Shown: positions 8,185 to 14,580 of the stretch, one piece after another
Layout: each line of letters opens with the position of its first letter
Position numbering within the stretch: the stretch's first letter is position 1
DNA from: a bacterium
GTDB lineage: Bacteria; RBG-13-66-14
DNA: 14,732 nt
NCBI GenBank assembly: GCA_026398675.1
Contig: JAPLSK010000386.1
Coordinates: 1 to 14,732 of the forward strand
Direction of reading: 5' to 3'
Notes under the pieces: generated by a model
Databases searched by the model: none
Told to the model about the DNA's origin: nothing
The model's input: only the letters and a program-made list of their open reading frames with translations
Position numbers and translations under genes: made by a program

Positions 8185-9192
8185 ATGAAGGCTAAAACCC
8201 TGGCGCTTCTCCTGGTGCTGATGCTGGTCTTTTCCGCCGTAGCTCAGGAAAAAACCGGAACGGCGGGCGTCCAGTTCTTGAAAATCGGCATCGGTCCCCG
8301 GATGATGGGGATGGGGGGAGCCTGCGTGGCAACCGGCCCAGCGGACGCCTCCATCGCGTTCTGGAACCCGGCTGGTATCACCCGCATCCCCGGAGGGGAC
8401 GTCTTCTTCGAGGACAACGAGTGGGTCGCCGAAACCCGACTGATGAGCTTTGCCGGAGCCTACAACTTCGGCAACATCGGTGTGTTCGGCTTGACCGCCA
8501 CCTACCTGGATTACGGCGACATGACCCGCACGACCCAAGATATGCAGGACGGTTCCCTGGGAACCTTCACGGCGTCCGATCTGGCGGTCGGGGTGGTCTA
8601 CGCCCGCAAGTTCACCGACCGGTTCAGCGTCGGCCTGCGCGGCCAGTACATCATGGAGACCATCGACACCTACGACGCTATGGGCTGGAGCGTTGACATC
8701 GGCACCCTGTATGACACCGGCTTCAAGAGCCTGCGCATCGGGATGGCGATCCAGCACTTCGGCGGGGATCTGCGCTTCGACGGAACCTACGGCGAGCTGG
8801 AGCGTGACGGGAGCGGGTACCTCATCACGAATTTCAACACGTTCTCGCTGCCCATGACCTTCCGGCTGGGCATAGCCTACGACCTGTTGGAGGGTGATGA
8901 CCACTTCATCACCCTGGGTCTGGACGCCATACATCCCAACGACGCCGAGGAGCGCGTAAACCTGGGCCTCGAGTACAGGATGTTCAACCTTGTGTCCTTC
9001 CGCGTGGGGTACGAGCTCAACTACGACTTCTTCGCCGGCACGGCGGACGACAGCATTCTCCCGGGACTCACCGCCGGAGTCGGCTTCAATGTCGGCCTGA
9101 GCCGGACCTCCCTCATACACGTGGACACCGCTTACGCTGATCTGGGTCGTCTCGGCTACTCGCTGCGCTTCGCCCTCGGATTCACCTTCTAA
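8185..9192 (+). CDS. PorV/PorQ-family outer-membrane protein
   Basis: A 335-residue barrel protein. ATG 8185 is preceded by GAGAGGGGG (8167-8175) and a signal peptide (residues 1-20, KTLALLLVLMLVFSAVAQ). The N-terminal mature motif (FLKIGIGPRMMGMGGACVA, then DASIAFWNPAGITRI) is the hallmark of the PorV/PorQ family, part of the FadL-like barrel group. Repeating amphipathic strands run to the end, which closes in YSLRFALGFTF with a terminal Phe typical of outer-membrane barrels. In characterised type IX systems PorV is a shuttle that binds the C-terminal sorting domain of cargo; many FCB genomes also have family members of unknown role. Placement directly after a gene with such a sorting domain fits a cargo-shuttle pair, but that specific pairing is inference. 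Confidence 0.88.
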   Translation: MKAKTLALLLVLMLVFSAVAQEKTGTAGVQFLKIGIGPRMMGMGGACVATGPADASIAFWNPAGITRIPGGDVFFEDNEWVAETRLMSFAGAYNFGNIGVFGLTATYLDYGDMTRTTQDMQDGSLGTFTASDLAVGVVYARKFTDRFSVGLRGQYIMETIDTYDAMGWSVDIGTLYDTGFKSLRIGMAIQHFGGDLRFDGTYGELERDGSGYLITNFNTFSLPMTFRLGIAYDLLEGDDHFITLGLDAIHPNDAEERVNLGLEYRMFNLVSFRVGYELNYDFFAGTADDSILPGLTAGVGFNVGLSRTSLIHVDTAYADLGRLGYSLRFALGFTF

Positions 9193-9219
9193 GACGAGGG
9201 GGCGTAACGAAATAAAAAG

Positions 9220-9244
9220 GCGGGGGGCCGAACGCGCCCCCCGC
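9220..9244. terminator. GC hairpin after the PorV-like gene
   Basis: GCGGGGGGC (9220-9228) pairs perfectly with GCCCCCCGC (9236-9244) around a 7-base loop. Rightward there is no T-run after it. Leftward the stem is followed by CCTTTTTATTT, so it has full intrinsic-terminator shape only for leftward transcription, although no credible leftward gene lies to its right. It likely ends or shields the three-gene receptor unit. Confidence 0.5.
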
Positions 9245-9427
9245 TCAGTAAGAATCCACCCAGACCGGGCGCGAGGGTTCTACCTCCCAAGTTTTAAGTG
9301 AGACACTGGTCACGGAAGTTCCAGCGACGGTCCCGACCGCACCCGGAAATCCGGACCGGCGAGAGGATGCGGGAAGGCAGTCGAGCCGACGGGCCTCTTT
9401 CCCCGACTCAGGGCATCGGTTCTTCAC

Positions 9428-9629
9428 CCGACGACTACCCGGATGCGGATCGTCGAGGTGAGTAGGGCGAGGCCTACGATCAAAACACGGGCAGACCGCC
9501 CCGCTCCCTAAACGAACAGGTGCACGGACGCGGATCGTCGAGCGTGAGTAGGGCGAGGCCGACGAGCGAAACACGGGCAGACCGCCCCGCTCCCTAAACG
9601 AATAGGTACCCGGACACGTATCGTCGAGG
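9428..9629. repeat. Imperfect 85-86-bp direct tandem repeat
   Basis: GCGGATCGTCGAG recurs 85 bases apart (near 9445 and 9530), and a third, diverged ATCGTCGAGG occurs 86 bases on (9620-9629). Between them, blocks such as GAGTAGGGCGAGGC and ACACGGGCAGACCGCCCC repeat, also 86 bases apart. There are about 2.3 copies. The stretch 9193-9640 holds no gene I can support: apart from this repeat and the hairpin near 9220, I see nothing recognisable in 9250-9427. The third copy breaks off just before sequence that reads as the 5' coding part of the following gene. Confidence 0.75.
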
Positions 9630-9766
9630 AAGGGGCGATTTGCCGAACCAGACATCGGAAGCTCTTTCTGATCCCGGCCGCGGCCGACTTCGGACCGTCG
9701 AACTCCGAGGGCGACATCCCGTTCACCGCCGACAGCCGCCAGTTCTTCGGCAGCCGGGGAACACTC

Positions 9767-11134
9767 GTGGAGATATACTACCAGGTGCCCAACACCTCGC
9801 TGAAATTCATCCCCACCACCGAGGGGACCTGGTGGGCCACATACGTCACCAAGCTGGAAATTCTCAACCCCGACGGGGATGTCATCTACCGGAAGAACGT
9901 CACCAACGACGTCGAAGTGACCGTCGAGGATCAGACGCATAAAGACTCGGCCTACTCTATAAATACATTCCGCGTGGAAATCGAACCCGACCTCTACGAG
10001 GCCCGGCTGACCATCGGCGACCCCAACTCGAAGCTCCAGGGCACGGCTGTGCTGCCCCTGGAGATTGACCTCGAACCGGTACCCGGCATCAGCGACATCC
10101 AGCTCGCCTCCCTGGCCCAGGCGGTCACCGAGGAGGATTTCGATTCCGAGGGGAATTACAAGGGAAAAGCCGATCTGGTGAAGGACGACTATTTCGTCGC
10201 CCCCCTGGCCAGCCGGCGGCAGGTATCGCCCGACGACAACCTCCTCTACTTTTTCCTGGAGCTCCTCACCCATCCCGGGAAGCACACGTTCTCCTACGAG
10301 ATATACGACGAACCGGGCAGGCTCGTGGAGTCCGGGGTGACCGATTTTACGGGGAGCGGAATCGCGGGCACGGTTTTCTCGGTGAATGCCGGGGGCTGGA
10401 CCCAGGGCAAATACTCCGTCCGGGGCCGGCTGACGAACGACTCCTCCGGGGAGGGCGTAGGGGAGAGGGAATCCTTCTTCTGGATCGGACCGGAGACTTC
10501 CGAGGCGGTGACGGAGGTGGCCCGCGTCTCCGACGTCCCGATGACCGATCGCGAGTTCGAGCAGATACTTCACGAAATCGGCTTCATCGTCACCGAGGAT
10601 GAACTGATTCGGCTCAAGGCCGCGCCGCCCGAGGGACGCTGGACCATGGTGGACCATTTCTGGACCGTGAGGGACCCCGACCCGACGACACCCGAAAACG
10701 AATACAAAATCGAGTACTACCGTCGTCTGGCTTATGTGCGCGTGCACTTCGCCACCGGCTACACCGACGGACTGGACACCGACCAGGGTCGCCTCTACGT
10801 CAAGTACGGCCCTCCCGATGAAATCGTCGAGAACCCCCTCGGCGCGGGCATCGCCGGCACGGAGCACCTGGAGGGCGAGGCCTCGGAGCTCGAGGGAAGC
10901 TTCAGCCAGGACGGCCGCCAGGGAACGGCGGTGGCCGCCCACGGCAACGAGGGCCGGACCGATACCAGCGTGGGCGAGTTCATGGGCGTCATCGTGAACC
11001 TGGAAAAGCCCCACCTGCTGTGGATATATTACGCATCAAGCTCGGATTCGAGCTCCCGGAAGTTCCTCTTCGAGGACCGGACGGGTTTCGCGAACTACGA
11101 AATCGTATGGTCGACCGAGAGGGGCGAGTACTAG
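9767..11134 (+). CDS. GWxTD-domain protein, 5' end apparently missing
   Basis: From GTG 9767 the frame gives 455 residues. The first standard start is this GTG, with GGGGA at about 9756-9760, but family-like sequence continues upstream in the same frame (about 9680-9766: DFGPSNSEGDIPFTADSRQFFGSRGTLVE). No ATG, GTG or TTG occurs in that frame back to the stop at 9545, and the upstream part runs into the tandem repeat. A signal peptide is therefore absent. Residues about 1-110 form a beta-sandwich, 140-250 a second beta-rich domain, and about 325-455 the GWxTD region (FATGYTDGLDTDQGRLYVKYGPPDEI), where the signature is GLDTD instead of GWxTD. The family occurs in FCB bacteria and is usually exported; its role is not established. 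The gene ends 46 bases before exbB and may be co-transcribed. It may be a 5'-truncated pseudogene. Confidence 0.8.
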   Translation: MEIYYQVPNTSLKFIPTTEGTWWATYVTKLEILNPDGDVIYRKNVTNDVEVTVEDQTHKDSAYSINTFRVEIEPDLYEARLTIGDPNSKLQGTAVLPLEIDLEPVPGISDIQLASLAQAVTEEDFDSEGNYKGKADLVKDDYFVAPLASRRQVSPDDNLLYFFLELLTHPGKHTFSYEIYDEPGRLVESGVTDFTGSGIAGTVFSVNAGGWTQGKYSVRGRLTNDSSGEGVGERESFFWIGPETSEAVTEVARVSDVPMTDREFEQILHEIGFIVTEDELIRLKAAPPEGRWTMVDHFWTVRDPDPTTPENEYKIEYYRRLAYVRVHFATGYTDGLDTDQGRLYVKYGPPDEIVENPLGAGIAGTEHLEGEASELEGSFSQDGRQGTAVAAHGNEGRTDTSVGEFMGVIVNLEKPHLLWIYYASSSDSSSRKFLFEDRTGFANYEIVWSTERGEY

Positions 11135-11180
11135 ACCCTTCTTAAATTAAGTTCACTTCTGCACCCGGGAGGACCACTCC

Positions 11181-11990
11181 ATGGCAAAAGTCAGACGTCT
11201 CAGACTGTTCGCACTGCTGACGATCACCCTCTTCGTGCTGGCCCCGGCCACGATCGTTTTCGCGCAGGAGGCCGCGGCTGAGGGCGACGCGACCACCACC
11301 GAGGGGGAGACCCCGCCCGCCGAGGGCGAAGCGGAAGCGCTCCCCGCCGCACCAGCCGAGGAGGAAGGTGAGGCCGCATCGGTCCAGGACTACTTCGCCA
11401 AGGGCGGCCCGGTCATGTACCCGCTGCTCCTGACCGCCGTGCTGGGCGGCGCCTACATCATCGAGCGCCTGTTCACCTTCCAGTTCGCCAAGATAGACGC
11501 CCGTAAGTTCACCGACCGGATCGTCGAGTTGGTCAAGGCCGGCAAGCGCGGTGAGGCCATTGAGGAATGCAAGAAGACCCGTGGGCCCATAGCCGCAGTG
11601 TTCAAGGCCGTCCTGGAGCGCGCCGACCGCGGCGTGGCCGCGGCGGAGAAAGCGGCCGCCAACTCCGGCGCCGTGGAGCTCGCCTTCCTGGAACGCGGCC
11701 TGATCGTGCTGGCCTCCGCCTCCGTTATCGCGCCCATCCTCGGGTTCCTCGGAACCGTCACCGGGATGATCCGCGCCTTCGAGGCCATCTCCCGGGCCGG
11801 CGAGGTCAAGGCCACCATCGTCGCCTCCGGTATCTCCGAGGCCTTGATCACCACGGCGTGCGGACTGGCCATCGCCTTCCCCGTGCTCATCATGTACAAC
11901 TACTTCACCAGCCGTATAGACCGATTCGTCCTGGAGATGGAGGAGAGCACCGCCGAGCTCCTCATCACCATCGAAGACACCCAGGCTTGA
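11181..11990 (+). CDS. exbB: ExbB / MotA-TolQ-ExbB proton channel subunit
   Basis: A 269-residue inner-membrane protein; ATG 11181 has GGGAGGA (11167-11173) 7 bases upstream. It starts with a signal-peptide-like segment (residues 9-29) and a low-complexity Ala/Glu/Pro stretch (30-68), which should be periplasmic. The conserved core follows: TM1 about 77-95 (VMYPLLLTAVLGGAYIIERL), a cytoplasmic domain 100-170, TM2 about 172-196 containing GFLGTVTGMI, and TM3 about 218-240 with ALITTACGLAIAFPV. ExbB forms a pentamer around an ExbD dimer and uses the proton motive force to drive TonB. Two exbD genes and tonB follow immediately, so assignment to the ExbB branch rather than TolQ is supported by context. 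The signal plus acidic extension is found in a subset of FCB ExbB proteins. Confidence 0.93.
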   Translation: MAKVRRLRLFALLTITLFVLAPATIVFAQEAAAEGDATTTEGETPPAEGEAEALPAAPAEEEGEAASVQDYFAKGGPVMYPLLLTAVLGGAYIIERLFTFQFAKIDARKFTDRIVELVKAGKRGEAIEECKKTRGPIAAVFKAVLERADRGVAAAEKAAANSGAVELAFLERGLIVLASASVIAPILGFLGTVTGMIRAFEAISRAGEVKATIVASGISEALITTACGLAIAFPVLIMYNYFTSRIDRFVLEMEESTAELLITIEDTQA

Positions 11991-12002
11991 CGGGGGTGAC
12001 CC

Positions 12003-12413
12003 ATGGCCTTTAAACGCAAAAGCAGGGTGTCCGCGGAGATACCGGCGGCGTCCATGTCCGACATCGCCTTCTTGCTCTTGATCTTCTTCATGACCACCAC
12101 CATCTTCAACGTGGAGAAGGGGATCCGGCTGGTGCTGCCGGCCGAGGGTCCGTCGCTGAAGGTCAAGCAGACCCACATCATCACCGTGCAGGTAGCCGCG
12201 GACGGCTCCATCTTCCTGACGACACCCGACGGCACCAAGCCGATTCCGAGCAAGGGCATTTTGAAGGATGAGCTCGAAAAGCGTCTGGCCAATGACAGCG
12301 AACTGGCCTTGATCTTCGAGGTCAGCGAGAAGGCGAGCTACGAGATGATGATAGACGTCTTCGACGAGATAAAGAAGGCGAACTTTCAGCGCATCGCGCT
12401 GAAGATCAGCTAG
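12003..12413 (+). CDS. exbD: ExbD/TolR-family transport protein, first copy
   Basis: A 136-residue protein 12 bases after exbB, with GGGGGTG (11992-11998) before ATG 12003. A short basic cytoplasmic tail leads to the single TM segment (about 20-37, DIAFLLLIFFMTTTIFN). D20 in SMSD matches the essential protonatable Asp (D25 of E. coli ExbD). Residues 45-136 are the periplasmic ExbD domain: a beta strand rich in Ile/Val, a helix near ELEKRLANDSELALIFEVSEKASYEMMIDVFDEIKKANFQRIALKI. It works with ExbB to energise TonB. It is a paralogue of the next gene, sharing P-A-A-S-M-S-D-I-A-F-L-L-L-I-F-F-M-T-T-T exactly. Confidence 0.93.
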   Translation: MAFKRKSRVSAEIPAASMSDIAFLLLIFFMTTTIFNVEKGIRLVLPAEGPSLKVKQTHIITVQVAADGSIFLTTPDGTKPIPSKGILKDELEKRLANDSELALIFEVSEKASYEMMIDVFDEIKKANFQRIALKIS

Positions 12414-12423
12414 GGGGCCGGCC

Positions 12424-12837
12424 GTGCAACTGAAGAAGAAGATCACGTCAAAACCGGAGATCCCCGCGGCGTCCATGTCCGACATCGCCTTTCTGCTTCT
12501 AATTTTCTTCATGACGACCACGGTCTTCAACGAGAACCGGGGGCCGCAGATCAAGCTCCCCGCCGCCGAGACGGTGGAGAAAACGAAGCGCAAGGACACC
12601 ATCGCCCTCTACGTGGACCGCAACGGCAACATCAACATAGACGGGCGCTACGTCGCCCTGGAGCTTCTGCCCGACATCATGACCGAGGAGGTCGCCGCCA
12701 ACCCGAACCTGACGGTGATTTTCAAGGCGGACCGCACCGCCGAGTACGGGCGGCTGATGGAGGTCTTTCAGCAGCTCCAGAAATCCCACGCTTACAAGAT
12801 ATCCCTCTCCACCGAGCTCAAGACGGGAGGGCTCTAA
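12424..12837 (+). CDS. exbD: ExbD/TolR-family transport protein, second copy
   Basis: A 137-residue paralogue with GTG start 12424; AGGGGG (12412-12417), overlapping the previous stop codon, is 6 bases upstream, so the two are probably translationally coupled. It has the same layout: basic tail, TM segment with D20 in SMSDIAF, then a periplasmic domain (DTIALYVDRNGNINIDGRYV, ADRTAEYGRLMEVFQQLQKSHAYKISLSTE). The periplasmic halves differ much more than the TM parts, so the two may form an ExbD heterodimer or serve different partners; this is inference. Tandem exbD genes with one exbB are common in FCB-type genomes. Confidence 0.92.
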   Translation: MQLKKKITSKPEIPAASMSDIAFLLLIFFMTTTVFNENRGPQIKLPAAETVEKTKRKDTIALYVDRNGNINIDGRYVALELLPDIMTEEVAANPNLTVIFKADRTAEYGRLMEVFQQLQKSHAYKISLSTELKTGGL

Positions 12838-12850
12838 CAACAGAGGAACA

Positions 12851-12895
12851 AACCCCACAGCCCCGGCGTATAAAACCCGGGCCGAAAAAGGGGTT
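12851..12895 (+). promoter_or_regulatory. Possible hairpin masking the tonB ribosome-binding site
   Basis: In the 62-base gap before tonB, AACCCC (12851-12856) is complementary to GGGGTT (12890-12895), which contains the GGGG of the tonB ribosome-binding site. Inside, CCC (12861-12863) can pair with GGG (12879-12881), followed by GG (12865-12866) with CC (12876-12877) after one mismatch. If this forms in RNA it would limit tonB translation relative to exbB/exbD. Confidence 0.3.
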
Positions 12896-12899
12896 CTAC

Positions 12900-13577
12900 A
12901 TGGCAAACGAAGACAAAAGCGGCGGTCGCCTATTCGACGCGAAGGCCAAAGGAGGCCTCTTCATCCAGGCGCTCCTTCTGTCCATCCTGTGCTGTCAGGT
13001 GATCATCCTGGGGATGAGCAACTTCGTGGGGGCGGTGCAGCCCTTCATGCTCCAGCGCAGCGTCCAGCAGCTGGAGAACATCGAGGTGATAAAACCGCCC
13101 TCGAAAACGATTCAGATTCCCGAGGTCAAACCACCGCCCAAGCTCGTCCAGGCCGCCCCCGAGATATCCGAGGACGAGGAGGCCGCGGAGACCATTGATA
13201 TCCCCACCTTCGAGCACGTCGTGGTGGAGGATATCGGCCATAGCGTCTTCTCAGATCTGGGGCCCATCGGCGGCGATGAGGTCGGCGAAGAAGAGCGGGG
13301 GCTAACGCCTCCCGAGAAGATTTCCGCTCCGGACCCCGTGTACCCGCCCATGCTCAAGGACGCGGGCTGGTCAGGCACCTGCTCCATCGGGCTCTACATA
13401 GACGAATCGGGCAACATCGGCAAGGTCTGGGTCATCCGCAGCACCGGCAAGCCCGAGGCCGATCAGGCGGCGATCGATGCTGCCTGGTCCTCCCAGTGGA
13501 GGCCGGCCACCCAGAATGGCGTCCCCATCGCCAAGAAGATTTCCATCAACTACGAGTTCGAGATTGACGTCTACTAA
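12900..13577 (+). CDS. tonB: TonB-family energy transducer
   Basis: A 225-residue protein with ATG 12900 preceded by AAAAAGGGG (12885-12893). Residues 1-18 are cytoplasmic, 19-43 a membrane anchor (GLFIQALLLSILCCQVIILG), and 62-85 a short proline-rich linker (VIKPPSKTIQIPEVKPPPKLV). An acidic stretch (88-135) follows. Residues 145-223 are the TonB C-terminal domain: DPVYPPMLKDAGWSGTCSIGLYIDESG, IRSTGKPEADQAAIDAAWSSQWRPA, NGVPIAKKISINYEF. The protein spans the periplasm and carries energy from ExbB/ExbD to outer-membrane receptors; the receptor in this window is an obvious candidate partner. It is the last gene of its unit and is followed by an intrinsic terminator. The linker is short compared with enterobacterial TonB but usual for FCB-type proteins. 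Confidence 0.93.
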   Translation: MANEDKSGGRLFDAKAKGGLFIQALLLSILCCQVIILGMSNFVGAVQPFMLQRSVQQLENIEVIKPPSKTIQIPEVKPPPKLVQAAPEISEDEEAAETIDIPTFEHVVVEDIGHSVFSDLGPIGGDEVGEEERGLTPPEKISAPDPVYPPMLKDAGWSGTCSIGLYIDESGNIGKVWVIRSTGKPEADQAAIDAAWSSQWRPATQNGVPIAKKISINYEFEIDVY

Positions 13578-13616
13578 CTGGACGGCGGCCCCGGCGGGGG
13601 CTTGCGCCGAGCGTTG

Positions 13617-13645
13617 AACCGGACGGGAGACCGTCCGGTTTTTTT
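13617..13645 (+). terminator. Intrinsic terminator after tonB
   Basis: AACCGGACGG (13617-13626), loop GAGA, CCGTCCGGTT (13631-13640), running into seven Ts (13639-13645). This is a complete rho-independent terminator 40 bases after the tonB stop and marks the end of the GWxTD-exbB-exbD-exbD-tonB unit. Confidence 0.93.
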
Positions 13646-13685
13646 ATACACCGAGGCTGGTGTTTTATTCATGTTTCGGTGGCCC

Positions 13686-13714
13686 TTGACGACCTTAATT
13701 TTTCGTGATAGATT
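13686..13714 (+). promoter_or_regulatory. Promoter of the small secreted-protein gene
   Basis: TTGACG (13686-13691), a 17-base spacer ending in TGA (extended -10 element), then TAGATT (13709-13714). The region is AT-rich against a GC-rich background, lies after the tonB terminator and about 50 bases before the next start codon. Good match to a sigma-70-type promoter with the form TAnnTT at -10. Confidence 0.65.
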
Positions 13715-13762
13715 AAATTAGCCTCGGGGAAGGCATAAAAGGGGGGGTGAGGAGGTGAAATC

Positions 13763-14359
13763 ATGACCCGGACGATAACATTTTTACTCTGCGCCCTCAC
13801 GTTTTCGGCCACGCTCGGCCTGGCCGACGACGACCTCGAGGTCCTCTGGGAGGAGCCCTACGACCTTGTGAGAATGAACGGAGGTTTTGGGATTTACGGC
13901 GAGTTCTACACCCAGGACGACTTCACCCTGGAGACCGACGCGGTGCTCGAGGCCGTCGAATGCTGGGCTTATTACTACTTCCCTGATGACGACTACCACC
14001 CCCAGCCTTTCAACGTTACCATACGCTACGACCACTACGGCATGCCCGGCGGCTACTACATAACCACTAGAACCTTCGATGTGGAGGAGACCGACACGGG
14101 TGACGATTACCATGAGTACCGGGTGTGGCACTACCGGCTGAATATTGACCCCCGCCACGTTGACGGCGGGACGCGTTTCTGGCTCGAAATCCGCACGGAT
14201 GCCAGGAACTGCAAGTGGGCCTGCAAAGATGTGGGCAACCTGTACTTCCAGTGGAACCAGTGGGATAAGGCGGCCTTCTTCCACCTTCTGGGCACGCCCG
14301 AGGATACCCGCGTCCAGCCCGCGAGCTGGGGGGAGATAAAGGCTGGGTTCTCGGATTAG
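13763..14359 (+). CDS. Small secreted beta-sandwich protein, function unknown
   Basis: A 198-residue protein with a near-perfect Shine-Dalgarno (AGGAGGTGA, 13750-13758) before ATG 13763. A signal peptide covers residues 1-21 (ITFLLCALTFSATLGLA). The mature part is rich in Tyr, Trp and Asp and follows the order DDFTL, VLEAVECWAYYY, PFNVTIRYDHYGMPGG, RTFDVEETDTG, YRLNIDPRHVDGGTRFWLEI. This pattern resembles the secreted domain seen in many FCB and planctomycete proteins (DDF-T-L, Y-x-D-x-G-x-P-G, G-T-x-Y/F-W-L), probably an all-beta jelly roll; the assignment is by pattern memory only. Cysteines at 67, 150 and 154 could form a disulfide. There is no anchor or sorting domain, so it is probably periplasmic or released. 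It has its own promoter and follows a terminator, so it is monocistronic. No function can be assigned. Confidence 0.8.
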   Translation: MTRTITFLLCALTFSATLGLADDDLEVLWEEPYDLVRMNGGFGIYGEFYTQDDFTLETDAVLEAVECWAYYYFPDDDYHPQPFNVTIRYDHYGMPGGYYITTRTFDVEETDTGDDYHEYRVWHYRLNIDPRHVDGGTRFWLEIRTDARNCKWACKDVGNLYFQWNQWDKAAFFHLLGTPEDTRVQPASWGEIKAGFSD

Positions 14360-14394
14360 CGTCCGCGGTTTAGACGCCGGGCGCCCCAATGTAG

Positions 14395-14416
14395 GGCGGG
14401 GACTTCAGTCCCCGCC
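14395..14416. repeat. Palindromic intergenic element, terminator-like
   Basis: GGCGGGGAC (14395-14403), loop TTCA, GTCCCCGCC (14408-14416): a perfect 9-bp stem (T-A closing the loop is possible) 35 bases after the stop codon of the small secreted protein. GCTTTC follows, so it could help end that transcript. The element GTAGGGCGGGGACT...CCCCGCC has the look of a dispersed intergenic palindrome. Confidence 0.6.
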
Positions 14417-14428
14417 GCTTTCACGTTC

Positions 14429-14580
14429 CCTACCTCGACCCTCACCCTGACCCTCTCCCGAGCCGGGAGAGGGGACCGCGCTCCTCCCCAGCCCATAGGC
14501 GAGCCTCTCCCTAAAAGGGAGAGGGGGCCGCTCTCCTCCCCAGCCCATAGGCGAGCCTCTCCCTGAGAGGGAGAGGGGGT
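14429..14580. repeat. Array of three hairpins with a 52-bp period
   Basis: Three perfect 9-bp stems with 3-base loops occupy 14452-14472 (CCTCTCCCG/CGGGAGAGG), 14504-14524 and 14556-14576 (CCTCTCCCT/AGGGAGAGG), each 52 bases after the last. Units two and three share an identical 32-base block (14481-14512 and 14533-14564, beginning CTCCTCCCCAGCCC). Diverged CTCCC/GGGAG remnants continue to about 14695. The rest of 14360-14732 holds no gene I can support; similar CCCTCACCC/CTCTCCC palindromes are known as widespread intergenic repeats in several phyla. Confidence 0.8.

Noticed and set aside
9245..11014. Long leftward open frame of 589 codons opposite the GWxTD gene
   Set aside because: It mirrors the rightward coding gene and has no recognisable domain; long antisense frames are expected at this GC content.
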